Origin: Bradyrhizobium murdochi
GTDB taxonomy: Bacteria > Pseudomonadota > Alphaproteobacteria > Rhizobiales > Xanthobacteraceae
DNA length: 64,000 nucleotides
Reading direction: 5' to 3'
Assembly: GCF_000472965.1 (NCBI RefSeq)
Contig: NZ_AXAU01000022.1
Span: 1 to 64,000 of the forward strand
Of this stretch, positions 36,943-47,017 are shown piece after piece; position 1 is the first letter of the stretch; each line of letters begins with the position of its first letter. A model generated the notes under the pieces. The model was given only the letters and a program-made list of their open reading frames with translations. It was not told the origin of the DNA and did not search any database. A program made the position numbers and the translations under genes.

Positions 36943-37392
36943 TCAGGGGAGCGAAGAAACGAACTTTGCGCCGTCCGGCAGTTCGCACACGAATTCGCCC
37001 TGATTCACTACTTGGGTCGCCCCGACGATCAGCTTGGAGGCCCGCACCGTAAGCTTGCCTTCGCGGCTGAGGCTGTGACGAATGTATTCCGTCACTGGCT
37101 GTCCCGAGCTATCCACGGTTTGATGGGCATTGGCAAAGCTGATGCCGTTCTGGGCGGTCACCCTGAAGGCGCTAATAAGCAGCCCCGCCTGCGTCGCTGG
37201 CCCGGGCTTGCCGCCATCGAGCGTAGTACAGCGGCTTAGGTCCAATATGAGCTTCACATTCTTGCCAGCCTGCAGAGCACTGAGCACCTCGGCGTATTTC
37301 GGCGAGGGCTCATCGGCCTTGGCGATCGTGCTCACGCTCACAGCCGAAAGCAAAGAAAACAGGATCGACAGGCATCTGCGACTAAACTTCAT
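36943..37392 (-). CDS. VirK-family exported protein
   Basis: The 149-residue product starts MKFSRRCLSILFSLLSAVSVSTIAKAD, a clear signal peptide, behind an excellent GAAGGAGAAGAGCGT. The mature part begins with YAEVLSALQAGKNVKLILDLSRCT, the VirK pattern, and contains two cysteines likely to pair (SRCT and EFVCELP). VirK proteins are small periplasmic proteins found in Agrobacterium vir regions and on many rhizobial symbiosis islands. Their biochemical role is not established. It lies alone, with an imperfect inverted repeat about 100 bp upstream. Confidence 0.75.
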   Translation of the reverse strand: MKFSRRCLSILFSLLSAVSVSTIAKADEPSPKYAEVLSALQAGKNVKLILDLSRCTTLDGGKPGPATQAGLLISAFRVTAQNGISFANAHQTVDSSGQPVTEYIRHSLSREGKLTVRASKLIVGATQVVNQGEFVCELPDGAKFVSSLP

Positions 37393-37493
37393 ACGCTCTT
37401 CTCCTTCACAACAACACCGCATGCGACGCATGCGGCAATTACGATGTCGCGTCCGCAAACAGCTTGGCGGATTCCGGACAGCGTGCATGTGCG

Positions 37494-37541
37494 CTTCGCA
37501 ACAACTACATGTGTCGCAACCGCTTGCAAGTCGTTGCGAAG
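37494..37541. repeat. imperfect inverted repeat upstream of the virK-like gene
   Basis: CTTCGCAACAACT (37494-37506) pairs with AGTCGTTGCGAAG (37529-37541), with 12 of 13 positions complementary and a 22-base loop. It may be a regulator site or a hairpin; no known box was recognised. Confidence 0.45.
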
Positions 37542-39008
37542 GCTAATCCAACCTCACAAGCTCGTAGGTAAGGTTTGCGAAGTGGCGTCACGATTTGCGA
37601 CATCCTGTGCACTGTTTGGTCCAAGGGTGGCAGCGTCCAAAGGAGGAACGGCAATAACGTAAAATGAAGGAGGCCGATATGAGCGAGAACGTGCAGGTTA
37701 GGACTCTCATATAAGCGTGAGCGGAACAGCTTCGAATGAGCAACGGGCGTTCTTGCCGCGCAATTTGTGTGGTCGCCTCGTCAGGGGACCGCTGCCGCCC
37801 GAAGGAAGGGTCCGGAATGGACGGGCGGCGAAACTGATACAATAGGAGGACGAGCAAAATACTTGATAGTTCAAGGTGTGTGTGTGAGTTGAGCTCGGTC
37901 TACCGAAACAAACCTGGCGGAATGTCAATGGCGCGACGGCAGCGTTGACTTCTTGACCACGCGCTTCGCGCGGCTCATGCAATGACGAGCTGACCCGCGT
38001 CGCTCCCGCTCAAAACGGAGCGTGAGATGCAAACTCGTTCGCTAGCATGCGGCGGTGCGTCGCGAGCTCATCTGCTTAGACGTTACGTAGATGTCCCTGC
38101 TGCGCAATCAAATGGAAGCTCATGCGTCGTCATGATTTGTGACGCAATAATTCTAATCCGTTCGGATACCCGCGCCCCTCTGGCCACACTGCGCAACGAA
38201 GTCTCGCCGACATCGAAATCCGGCGATCGTCCGGCCACTAAGGAGGAAATGGCCCATAAGTAGACGCGTCCTGCCGCAATTGAAATCCGTGCGCCCGACG
38301 CCGGCGAATCGACGCCGATCATCGGCACTATTTCGCGTGGCATATCATTTGCACGGGTTTGTCTGGGTTGGACGGCCAAGTGCCGCGCCATCCCCAACCG
38401 GCCCCACGCACCTTATACCCGGCAGTGTGCGTTGGGCCGGTGCTGTTGCAGCATAGGAGATCGACGCTCGACCGCATTCAGCGGCGTTAAGTCGGATGCA
38501 GCCGCTTGTGCGATGCCCGATACAACGGCCAAGAACGCTGCCCTCAAGCGCGCCGGCAGGATGGAATGGCAACGCGCGGGCATGACATGATCTAGCGCCT
38601 GCTCGCTGACAAACTGCCGCGCAACGTGCGCCTCGGCGCCGACACCAACGCGTTCGAGGGGGATTTCGACTGTGTGAAGAAGGAGCGGTTAACGCGCCCA
38701 GTGTACGGCGATAGAGAAATGCCGCAGCTGGCCCCTCCAACGTACAGGCGCGTGAGTTTTGCGTCGCTCTTGGTCGTCATCGCGATGCTATTTCAAGGCC
38801 AAGCATGCATTTTTTCGCTTTGAGCTTAGGGGGCTACTACAACATTCGGTAGTTGGCTAAAGCCAAATTGAGGCCCTAGGGTCTGGCCGCCTTCCCCGCC
38901 GATCATCGTCGACGAACAGAAGTGAACGCAAGCGCAAGTGAAGCCGCTGCCCGCAGCACCTGCCGGTCACCTTCCGCCCTTCCGTCGCTTAGAGAGTGAA
39001 GTGCCACC
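37542..39008. other. 1.5 kb upstream of the gibberellin operon, no gene recognised
   Basis: Short open frames occur (for example at 38626-38823), but none is supported. GC content rises sharply from about 38.9 kb, just before cyp112, marking the edge of the transferred operon. I looked for a cyp115 gene or fragment here and could not identify one with confidence. I also saw no sigma-54 or other clear promoter. Confidence 0.4.
38851..38860 (+). repeat. 10-bp direct repeat, left of the gibberellin operon
   Basis: AGTTGGCTAA occurs here and again at 48220-48229, so the pair brackets the whole GC-rich operon. It could mark the insertion boundary or be chance. Confidence 0.35.
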
Positions 39009-40211
39009 ATGTCCGAACAACCTTTGCCGACGCTGCCGATGTGGCGCGTCGATCACATCGAGCCCTCGCCCGAGATGTTGGCGCTACGCGCCGACGGTCC
39101 GATCCACCGCGTGCGCTTCCCATCCGGGCACGAAGGCTGGTGGGTGACAGGCTACGACGAGGCCAAGGCGGTGCTGTCCGACGCGGCGTTCCGGCCCGCG
39201 GGAATGCCGCCGGCCGCATTCACCCCGGATTCGGTGATTCTCGGTTCGCCGGGGTGGCTGGTCTCGCACGAGGGGGGCGAGCATGCCCGGTTACGCACGA
39301 TCGTGGCGCCGGCCTTCAGCAATCGCAAGGTGAAGCTGCTCGCGCAGCAGGTCGAGGCGATCGCCGCGCACTTGTTCGAGACGCTTGCGGCCCAGCCACA
39401 GCCCGCCGACCTGCGGCGCCATCTCTCCTTTCCGCTTCCGGCCATGGTCATCAGCGCGCTGATGGGCGTGCTCTACGAGGATCACGCCTTTTTCGCCGGG
39501 CTGTCCGACGAGGTGATGACGCACCAGCATGAAAGCGGCCCGCGCAGCGCGTCGCGCCTGGCCTGGAAAGAACTGCGCGCCTACAATCGCGGCAAGATGC
39601 GGGACAAGCGCCAGGATCCGGGCGACAACCTGCTGACGGATCTGCTCGCGGCGGTCGACCAGGGCAAGGCGACCGAGGAAGAGGCGATCGGCCTGGCGGC
39701 GGGCATGCTGGTCGCGGGGCACGAGAGCACCGTCGCGCAGATTGAATTCGGCCTGCTGGCTATGTTCCGCCATCCGCAACAGCGCGAACGCCTGGTCGGC
39801 GATCCATCCCTGGTGGACAAGGCGGTGGAGGAAATCCTGCGCATGTACCCGCCTGGCGCGGGCTGGGACGGCATCATGCGCTATCCGAGAACCGACGTGA
39901 CCATCGCGGGCGTGCATATTCCCGCGGAGAGTAAGGTGCTGGTCGGCCTGCCGGCGACGTCGTTCGATCCGCGCCATTTCGACGACCCGGAAATCTTCGA
40001 CATCGGACGCGAAGAAAAGGAGCACCTGGCGTTCTCCTACGGACCGCATCACTGCATCGGCGCGGCGCTGGCCAGGCTGGAACTCAAGGTGGTGTTCGGT
40101 TCGATCTTCCAGCGCTTTCCCGCGCTGCGCCTGGCCGTGGCGCCCGAAGAACTGAAGTTGCGCAAGGAGATCATTACCGGCGGGTTCGAGGAGTTCCCGG
40201 TGCTCTGGTGA
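39009..40211 (+). CDS. cyp112: cytochrome P450 CYP112, gibberellin biosynthesis
   Basis: The 400-residue soluble bacterial P450 is the first gene of the rhizobial gibberellin operon. The heme-binding loop is FSYGPHHCIGAALARLE, the I-helix oxygen-activating motif is AGHEST, and the ExxR motif is EEILR. In characterised rhizobial operons CYP112 acts on ent-kaurene-derived intermediates in the route to GA9 (established for the family). The start ATG follows AGAGTGAAGTGCCACC. GC content and codon use are well above the flanking DNA, consistent with transfer of the operon as a unit. Confidence 0.92.
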   Translation: MSEQPLPTLPMWRVDHIEPSPEMLALRADGPIHRVRFPSGHEGWWVTGYDEAKAVLSDAAFRPAGMPPAAFTPDSVILGSPGWLVSHEGGEHARLRTIVAPAFSNRKVKLLAQQVEAIAAHLFETLAAQPQPADLRRHLSFPLPAMVISALMGVLYEDHAFFAGLSDEVMTHQHESGPRSASRLAWKELRAYNRGKMRDKRQDPGDNLLTDLLAAVDQGKATEEEAIGLAAGMLVAGHESTVAQIEFGLLAMFRHPQQRERLVGDPSLVDKAVEEILRMYPPGAGWDGIMRYPRTDVTIAGVHIPAESKVLVGLPATSFDPRHFDDPEIFDIGREEKEHLAFSYGPHHCIGAALARLELKVVFGSIFQRFPALRLAVAPEELKLRKEIITGGFEEFPVLW

Positions 40212-40302
40212 TGCGCGGACGCCGCCGGGGATCGCGATCTTCTCCGCAATTGCCGGCGCATGGCGCGCGCCGGTCAGATCAGCCAGCCAACAGGTAACCA
40301 AG

Positions 40303-41592
40303 ATGGACGTGCAAGAAACCACGGCAGCATGCCCCGACGCCTTCGCCGAACTGGCCTCGCCAGCGTGCATCCACGACCCGTATCCGTTCATGCGGTGGTT
40401 GCGCGAGCACGATCCGGTCCATCGCGCGCCGTCGGGCCTCCTTCTGTTGAGCCGCCACTCCGACATCTACTGGGCGCTCACGGCCACCGGCGATGCGTTT
40501 CGGGGACCGGCGCCGGGCGAACTGGCGCGCTATTTCCCGCGCGCGGCGACCAGCCTGTCGCTCAATCTGCTGGCCTCCACGCTAGCGATGAAGGACCCAC
40601 CGACGCATACGCGTCTGCGCCGGCTGATCTCGCGCGATTTCACCATGCGCCAGATCGACGACCTGCGGCCGGGCATCGCGCGCATCGTCGCCGCGCGCCT
40701 GGACGGCATGGCGCCCGCGCTGGAGCGCGGGGAGGCCGTGGACCTGCATCGGGAATTCGCGCTGGCCTTGCCCATGCTGGTCTTCGCCGAACTGTTTGGC
40801 ATGCCCCAGGACGACATGTTCGGGCTCGCCGCCGGCATCGGCGCCATTCTGGAAGGCCTGAGCCCGCACGCCAGCGATCCCCAGCTCGCCGCGGCGGACG
40901 CGGCCAGTGCCAGAGTGAAGGCCTACTTCGGCGGCCTCATACAGCGCAAGCGCACCGATCCCCGGCACGACATCGTGTCGATGCTGGTCGGCGCACATGA
41001 CGATGATGCCGACACGCTGTCGGATGCGGAGTTGATCAGCATGTTGTGGGGCATGCTGCTGGGCGGCTTCGCCACCACTGCTGCGACCATCGACCATGCG
41101 GTCCTGGCGATGCTGGCGTATCCCGAACAGCGGCACTGGCTGCAGGGAGACGCCGTGGGGGTGAAGGCATTCGTCGAAGAAGTCCTGCGCTGCGACGCGC
41201 CCGCGATGTTCAGCTCCATTCCGCGTATCGCCCAGCGCGACATCGAACTGGGCGGCGTGGTGATCCCGAAGAACGCGGACGTGCGCGTGCTGATCGCGTC
41301 CGGCAATCGCGACCCGGACGCCTTCGCCGATCCCGATCGCTTCGATCCCGCGCGGTTCTACGGCACCAGTCCAGGCATGTCGACCGACGGGAAGATCATG
41401 CTGAGCTTCGGCCACGGCATTCACTTCTGCCTCGGTGCGCAACTGGCCCGGGTGCAGTTGGCCGAGAGCCTGCCGCGGATCCAGGCCCGCTTCCCCACGC
41501 TGGCATTGGCCGAGCAGCCGATCCGGGAGCCCTCCGCGTTCCTTCGGACGTTCCGCGCGCTCCCGGTGCGGCTGCATGCGCAGGAGAGCTGA
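40303..41592 (+). CDS. cyp114: cytochrome P450 CYP114, gibberellin biosynthesis
   Basis: The 429-residue P450 has the heme loop FGHGIHFCLGAQLARVQ, ExxR in EEVLR, and an I-helix LLGGFATTAAT, where the usual acidic residue before Thr is replaced. CYP114 is reported to work with the operon ferredoxin in the oxidative ring contraction that forms the gibberellin aldehyde. It lies 92 bp after cyp112, and its stop is one base before the ferredoxin start, fitting that partnership. Confidence 0.92.
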   Translation: MDVQETTAACPDAFAELASPACIHDPYPFMRWLREHDPVHRAPSGLLLLSRHSDIYWALTATGDAFRGPAPGELARYFPRAATSLSLNLLASTLAMKDPPTHTRLRRLISRDFTMRQIDDLRPGIARIVAARLDGMAPALERGEAVDLHREFALALPMLVFAELFGMPQDDMFGLAAGIGAILEGLSPHASDPQLAAADAASARVKAYFGGLIQRKRTDPRHDIVSMLVGAHDDDADTLSDAELISMLWGMLLGGFATTAATIDHAVLAMLAYPEQRHWLQGDAVGVKAFVEEVLRCDAPAMFSSIPRIAQRDIELGGVVIPKNADVRVLIASGNRDPDAFADPDRFDPARFYGTSPGMSTDGKIMLSFGHGIHFCLGAQLARVQLAESLPRIQARFPTLALAEQPIREPSAFLRTFRALPVRLHAQES

Positions 41593-41593
41593 G

Positions 41594-41902
41594 ATGCGCG
41601 TCGTGGTCGACCAGGATCTGTGCGGAACCAGCGGGCAGTGCGTGCTCACGCTGCCGGGCACCTTTTGCCAGCGCGAACCGGACGGCGTGGCCGAAGTGTG
41701 CGTGGCGACGGTCCCGCAGGCGCTGCACGCCGCCGTGAGGCTCGCGGCGAGCCAGTGCCCGGTCGCCGCCATTCGGGTCATCGAAAGCGACGCTGGCGAT
41801 GACGAGCGCGCCAGCGCCGACCCTGCGCCTTCTCCAGAGGAGGCCGAGCGGCATGCCGCGAGAGACCAACGCAATCCAGGAGGACACGATGGGACGGTTT
41901 GA
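41594..41902 (+). CDS. fd: ferredoxin of the gibberellin operon
   Basis: The 102-residue protein starts MRVVVDQDLCGTSGQCVLTLP and has a later ASQCPVAAI. This is the three-cysteine pattern of P450-partner [3Fe-4S] ferredoxins. It supplies electrons to the operon P450s, especially CYP114. The C-terminal 35 residues are charged and probably disordered. The last 14 bases overlap the SDR start. Confidence 0.9.
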   Translation: MRVVVDQDLCGTSGQCVLTLPGTFCQREPDGVAEVCVATVPQALHAAVRLAASQCPVAAIRVIESDAGDDERASADPAPSPEEAERHAARDQRNPGGHDGTV

Positions 41903-42734
41903 AGGCAAGGTGGCCGTGGTGACCGGCGCCGGCGCCGGCATCGGCAAGGCATGCGCCCTCGCCATCGCGCGCGAGGGCGGCAGAGTGGTGGTGGCCGACA
42001 TTGATGGCTCGGCGGCTATCGCCTGCACCGCGCAGATCGGGGCCGAAGCGGGCCACGCGCTCGCCCTGGCGATCGACATCGCCGATGCGCAGGCGGTGGC
42101 AGCGCTGTTCGAGACGGCGGAGCGGCACTTCGGTAGGGTCGACCTGCTGGTGAACAACGCGAGCGCGATGCATCTGACCCCGCGCGACCGCGCGATCCTC
42201 GAGCTGGACCTGGCGGTCTGGGATCAGACCATGGCGACCAATCTGCGTGGCACGCTGCTCTGCTGCCGGCACGCCATCCCACGGATGATCGCCCGCGGTG
42301 GTGGCGCGATCGTCAACATGTCGTCGTGCCAGGGGCTCAGCGGTGACACCGCGCTGACATCCTACGCCGCATCGAAGGCGGCGATGAACATGCTGTCGGC
42401 CTCGCTCGCCACCCAGTACGGTCATGCGCAGATCCGCTGCAATGCGGTTGCGCCGGGTCTCATCATGACCGAGCGTCTCCTCGCCAAGCTGGACGCGTGC
42501 ATGCAAACCCATCTGCGCCGGCACCAGCTCCTGCCGCGCATCGGCCGTCCCGACGACGTGGCCGCGCTGGTGGCGTTCCTGCTCTCCGACGATGCTGCGT
42601 TCATCACCGGCCAGGTCGTGTGCATCGACGGCGGCATGCTGGCGCATGTGCCGACGTACGCCGACGGTGGCAACAGCCGCGCCGCGCGGCCTTCCGGCGA
42701 GACCGCCGAAGCGGACGCGTCGCCGCGCTGCTGA
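41889..42734 (+). CDS. sdr: short-chain dehydrogenase of the gibberellin operon
   Basis: The 281-residue SDR has the cofactor motif VTGAGAGIGKA (residues about 11-21), LLVNNAS, the catalytic serine region VNMSSCQG, and YAASK with the active Tyr/Lys. In characterised systems the operon SDR is placed among the oxidative steps from the aldehyde toward GA9. The ATG at 41889 overlaps the ferredoxin gene; the open frame extends further upstream, but only this start gives the normal family N-terminus. Its TGA overlaps the ATG of cyp117. Confidence 0.9.
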   Translation: MGRFEGKVAVVTGAGAGIGKACALAIAREGGRVVVADIDGSAAIACTAQIGAEAGHALALAIDIADAQAVAALFETAERHFGRVDLLVNNASAMHLTPRDRAILELDLAVWDQTMATNLRGTLLCCRHAIPRMIARGGGAIVNMSSCQGLSGDTALTSYAASKAAMNMLSASLATQYGHAQIRCNAVAPGLIMTERLLAKLDACMQTHLRRHQLLPRIGRPDDVAALVAFLLSDDAAFITGQVVCIDGGMLAHVPTYADGGNSRAARPSGETAEADASPRC

Positions 42735-44077
42735 TGGACATGCTGCTCAACCCGCTGAACCGTCGGCATCGGCTGCGGCACGACATCCCGGTCGTGCCCG
42801 GCGCTTTCCCCTTGGTCGGGCATCTTCCCGCCGTCGTCTGCGACCTGCCGCGCCTGCTGCGGCGCGCGGAACGGACGCTGGGCAGCCACTTCTGGCTGGA
42901 TTTCGGCCCTGCCGGACACTTGATGACCAGTCTGGATCCGGATGCTCTCGCACTGCTCCGGCACAAGGACGTTTCCTCGGCGCTGATCGAAGACATCGCG
43001 CCCGAATTGTTTGGCGGAACGTTGGTCGCCCAGGACGGCATCGCGCACCGGCAGGCGCGCGATGCGATCCAGGCGGCGCTCCTGCCCAAGGGGCTGACCC
43101 AGGCCGGCATCGGCGAGCTGTTCGCGCCTGTCATCCGGGCGCGCGTGCAGAGGTGGCGCGACCGCGGCGACGTAACCATCCTGCGCGAAACCGGCGACCT
43201 GATGCTCAAGCTCATCTTCAGCCTCGTGGGAATCCCCGCGCAGGACCTGCCGGGATGGCATCGCAAGTACCGGCAACTGCTGCAGTTGATCGTCGCGCCC
43301 CCGGTCGACTTGCCCGGACTGCCGTTGCGGCGCGGCCGCGCCGCCCGCGACTGGATCGATGCGCGGTTGCGCGGGTTCGTCCGCGCCGCGCGCGAACATG
43401 CCTCGCGCACCGGGTTGATCAACGACATGGTGAGCGCCTTCGATAGCAGCGACGATGCGCTTTCCGATGACGTCCTGGTCGCCAATATCCGCTTGCTGCT
43501 GCTTGGTGGTCACGACACCACCGCCTCGACGATGGCCTGGATGGTGATCGAGCTGGCGCGGCAGCCTGGGCTGTGGGACGCCCTGGTCGAGGAGGCGCAA
43601 CGCGTGGGCGCGGTGCCGACCCGGCACGCGGACCTGGCGCAGTGTCCGGTCGCCGAGGCGCTGTTCCGCGAGACGCTGCGCGTGCATCCGCCGACGCCGC
43701 TCCTGGTGCGTCGCGCACTGCGTGAATTGCGACTCGGCCAACGGCGCATTCCCGCGGGCACCGATCTGTGCATCCCGCTGCTGCATTTCTCGACCTCGGC
43801 GCTGCTGCACGAGGCGCCTGATCAGTTTCGGCTGGCGCGGTGGCTGCAACGCACCGAGCCGATCCGGCCGGTGGACATGCTGCAGTTCGGTACCGGCCCA
43901 CACGTCTGCATGGGCTACCACCTGGCATGGCTGGAACTGGTGCAGTTCTGCATCGCCTTGGCGCTGACCATGCACGAGGCCGGGGTGCGGCCTCGGTTGC
44001 TGAGCAGCGTCGAAAAAGGCCGGCGCTATTACCCGACCGCACATCCGTCCATGACTATCCGCATCGGATTCTCATGA
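42734..44077 (+). CDS. cyp117: cytochrome P450 CYP117, gibberellin biosynthesis
   Basis: The 447-residue P450 has the heme loop FGTGPHVCMGYHLAWLE, the I-helix motif LGGHDTTAST and ExxR in FRETLR. In the rhizobial pathway CYP117 is reported to convert ent-kaurene to ent-kaurenoic acid, the first oxidative stage. It is coupled to the SDR by an ATGA overlap. GC content remains high. Confidence 0.92.
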   Translation: MDMLLNPLNRRHRLRHDIPVVPGAFPLVGHLPAVVCDLPRLLRRAERTLGSHFWLDFGPAGHLMTSLDPDALALLRHKDVSSALIEDIAPELFGGTLVAQDGIAHRQARDAIQAALLPKGLTQAGIGELFAPVIRARVQRWRDRGDVTILRETGDLMLKLIFSLVGIPAQDLPGWHRKYRQLLQLIVAPPVDLPGLPLRRGRAARDWIDARLRGFVRAAREHASRTGLINDMVSAFDSSDDALSDDVLVANIRLLLLGGHDTTASTMAWMVIELARQPGLWDALVEEAQRVGAVPTRHADLAQCPVAEALFRETLRVHPPTPLLVRRALRELRLGQRRIPAGTDLCIPLLHFSTSALLHEAPDQFRLARWLQRTEPIRPVDMLQFGTGPHVCMGYHLAWLELVQFCIALALTMHEAGVRPRLLSSVEKGRRYYPTAHPSMTIRIGFS

Positions 44078-44217
44078 GCTGGCATTGCGTGTCCCTGTGG
44101 CGAGGAAGCAGCGCCGGTGACGCGCGGCACTTCTGCACTCGGCGCGCGCGCTCGGTGCGACGCCGGCAACACCGCGGGGCTCGCCGCTCGACGTGGCCGT
44201 CTCCTGTCAGGAAGGAC

Positions 44218-45225
44218 ATGAGCAACATGCAGACCGGTTCCACGCTACACGACGACCGAACTGGCGTTTCCGCGCTCGGCGGATTGGGCGCGCAGGCGCG
44301 CGGCGCATCCGGCAGGCTGCTGCCGGAGATCTGGATGCAGGACGGCGCAAAGCGGGTCGAACAGGTGCTGGCGCGTCTTCTCTGCGCCGAACATGATGGT
44401 GAGACCGAGCTGATGGCGGCCATGCGCTACGCCACCTTGCATGGCGGGAAGCGCACCCGCGCCTTGCTCTGTCTGGCTGCCGGGGCACTGGCCGACACGC
44501 CAGCGCACATGCTCGACGATGTCGGCGCCGCCATCGAGATGATGCACGCTTGTACCCTGGTCCACGACGATCTGCCCGCGATGGACGACGACGTGCTTCG
44601 CCGCGGCCTTCCGACCGTGCACGTCAAGTTCGGCGAAGCTACTGCGATCCTGGTCGGAGATGCGCTGCAGGCGCACGCCTTCCTGGCCCTGGCGACCCTG
44701 GATGCGCCGGGCGACAACCGGATCGCGCTCGTGCGCGAACTGGCGCAGGCGGTGTCCGCCGAGGGTGCCGCAGGCGGGCAGGCCATGGATCTGTCGCTGG
44801 TTGGAAAGCACGTCGAGCTGGACAGGATCCTGGCGATGCACCGGATGAAGAGCGGAGCGCTCGTGCGCGCGTCCGTTCGCATGGGCGCGCTATGCGCCAT
44901 CGCGGAGGATGCCGCGCACGCTGCGCTGTACTGTGCGCTCGATCGCTACAGCGCCTGTTTCGGCCTGGCGTTGCAGGTGATCGACGACATTCTCGACGTG
45001 ACAGCGGATACCGCGACGCTGGGAAAGACCTCCGGCAAGGACGCGGCGGCGCAGAAGCCGACCTGCGCGTCGATCATGGGACTGCAGGCAGCACGCCAGT
45101 TCGCGCTGGATCTGTTGCGCGACGCCTGGGAGGCAATCGCCCCGCTGGGGCCACGTGTGGAAAGGTTGGCGCAGATGCTGCAGCGGGCCAACGCGTATCT
45201 GTTCAAGCACGCGCCATGCGCATGA
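44218..45225 (+). CDS. ggps: geranylgeranyl diphosphate synthase
   Basis: The 335-residue prenyltransferase has the first aspartate-rich motif DDLPAMDDD and the second DDILDV, with GGKRTRALLCLAAG near the N-terminus. It makes the C20 diphosphate used by the copalyl synthase. I chose ATG 44218, preceded by CAGGAAGGAC. An alternative ATG at 44074 overlaps the cyp117 stop as ATGA and would add a 48-residue Arg-rich leader without family homology. Confidence 0.9.
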   Translation: MSNMQTGSTLHDDRTGVSALGGLGAQARGASGRLLPEIWMQDGAKRVEQVLARLLCAEHDGETELMAAMRYATLHGGKRTRALLCLAAGALADTPAHMLDDVGAAIEMMHACTLVHDDLPAMDDDVLRRGLPTVHVKFGEATAILVGDALQAHAFLALATLDAPGDNRIALVRELAQAVSAEGAAGGQAMDLSLVGKHVELDRILAMHRMKSGALVRASVRMGALCAIAEDAAHAALYCALDRYSACFGLALQVIDDILDVTADTATLGKTSGKDAAAQKPTCASIMGLQAARQFALDLLRDAWEAIAPLGPRVERLAQMLQRANAYLFKHAPCA

Positions 45226-45466
45226 GCGCGCCCTCCGCGTGGAGTCGCCCCTGTGCCGCTGCGATCGGCCGGCGGCAGCGGTGCATGCTGCACTGTGTCC
45301 GAATCCGCGGCGCCGGACCGGCGCAGCATCGGGGCGCGTCGCCGCGCCGGAGCAGGGCGGCCGTCCGGCGCTCCCCATGCGCCGGGCCGCAACGGGACTG
45401 CGGCGACGTGCGCGGCGTCTGCCCGATCCTGGTTCTCGTCGACCGTCTGCAGAAGGAACATCCCGC

Positions 45467-47017
45467 GTGAACGCGCTGTCCGAACAGATCCTTTCCGAGT
45501 TGCGCCACCTGCTGAGCGAGATGAGCGATGGCGGCAGCGTCGGTCCGTCCGTCTACGACACGGCGCGAGCTCTGCAGTTCCACGGCAACGTCACCGGTCG
45601 GCAGGACGCATACGCGTGGCTCATCGTGCAGCAACAGGCCGATGGCGGATGGGGAAGCGCGGATTTCCCGCTGTTTCGCCATGCGCCCACGTGGGCGGCG
45701 TTGCTGGCATTGCAGTGTGCCGATCCTCTTCCCGGCGCTGCCGACGCAGTCCAGGCTGCAACCCGATTCCTCCAGCGCCAGCCCGATCCCTACGCGCATG
45801 CGGTGCCGGAAGACGCGCCGATCGGCGTGGAGCTGATCCTGCCGCAGTTTTGCGGCGAGGCCGCATCCTTGCTGGGCGACGTGGCGTTTCCGCGCCACCC
45901 GGCGCTGTTGCCGTTGCGGCAAGCGCGCTTGGTCAAGCTGGGAACGGTGGCGACGTTGCCGAGCGGCCATCCGTTGCTGCACTCCTGGGAAGCCTGGGGG
46001 ACGTCGCCGACCACCGCATGCCCGGATGATGACGGCAGCATCGGCATTAGTCCGGCGGCCACCGCCGCGTGGCGTGCGCACGCCGTGACAAAGGGGAGCA
46101 CGCCGCAGGTCGGGCGCGCCGACGCGTATCTGCAGGCGGCATCGCGGGCGACGCGTAGCGGTATCGAAGGTGTCGTACCTAACGTCTGGCCGATCAATGT
46201 GTTCGAGCCATGCTGGTCGCTGTACACCCTGCATCTGGCCGGGCTGTTCGCGCATCCCGCGCTCGCCGAGACGGTGCGCGTGATCGTCGCGCAGCTCGAC
46301 GCCCGCCTGGGCGTGCGCGGTCTGGGCCCGGCCATGCACTTCGCAGCCGATGCGGACGACACCGCCGTTGCGTTGTGCGTCCTGCGCCTTGCAGGCCGCG
46401 ACGGGGCGGTCGATGCGTTGCGCCATTTCGAAATCGGCGAGAAGTTCGTCACCTTCCCCGGCGAGCGCAATGCCTCGGTGTCGACCAACATTCATGCCCT
46501 GCATGCGTTGCGACTGTTGGGAAAGCCCGCCGCGGGCACCAGCGCCTACGTCGAGGCCAATCGCAACGCGCACGGTCTATGGGACAACGAAAAATGGCAC
46601 GTTTCATGGCTGTATCCCACCGCGCATGCGGTCGCTGCGCTGGCGCAAGGCGAGCCCCAGTGGCGCGACGAGCGCGCGCTGGCGGCGCTGCTGCAGGCGC
46701 AGCGCGACGACGGAGGCTGGGGCGCCGGTCGCGCGTCCACATTCGAGGAAACCGCCTATGCGCTGTTCGCGTTGCACGTGATGGACGGCAGGGAAGAGCC
46801 GACTGGGCGCCGGCGCATCGCGCAGGCGGTGGCGCGTGCGCTGGAGTGGATGCTCGCCCGCCATGCGGCGCATGCATTGCCGCAGACGCCGCTGTGGATC
46901 GGCAAGGAACTGTATTGCCCCACCCGGGTCGTGCGCGTGGCTGAACTCGCCGGGTTGTGGCTGGCGCTTCGTTGGGAGCGGCGCGTCCTGGCCGAGGGAG
47001 CAGGAGCGGCGCCATGA
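45467..47017 (+). CDS. cps: ent-copalyl diphosphate synthase
   Basis: The 516-residue class II diterpene cyclase has the DxDD acid motif in FAADADDTAVAL (about residue 307) and QW-type repeats such as QADGGWGSADFPLF. It protonates and cyclises GGPP to ent-CPP. The start is a GTG at 45467 after AGAAGGAACATCCC (product MNALSEQILSELRHLL), matching the known B. japonicum enzyme as I recall it. The stop overlaps the ks start. The gap of 241 bp from ggps holds no other gene. Confidence 0.93.
   Translation: MNALSEQILSELRHLLSEMSDGGSVGPSVYDTARALQFHGNVTGRQDAYAWLIVQQQADGGWGSADFPLFRHAPTWAALLALQCADPLPGAADAVQAATRFLQRQPDPYAHAVPEDAPIGVELILPQFCGEAASLLGDVAFPRHPALLPLRQARLVKLGTVATLPSGHPLLHSWEAWGTSPTTACPDDDGSIGISPAATAAWRAHAVTKGSTPQVGRADAYLQAASRATRSGIEGVVPNVWPINVFEPCWSLYTLHLAGLFAHPALAETVRVIVAQLDARLGVRGLGPAMHFAADADDTAVALCVLRLAGRDGAVDALRHFEIGEKFVTFPGERNASVSTNIHALHALRLLGKPAAGTSAYVEANRNAHGLWDNEKWHVSWLYPTAHAVAALAQGEPQWRDERALAALLQAQRDDGGWGAGRASTFEETAYALFALHVMDGREEPTGRRRIAQAVARALEWMLARHAAHALPQTPLWIGKELYCPTRVVRVAELAGLWLALRWERRVLAEGAGAAP

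Noticed and set aside
38560..39008. Possible cyp115 remnant upstream of cyp112
   Set aside because: The DNA just before cyp112 is GC-rich and could be a stub, but no heme loop, ExxR or other P450 motif can be read.
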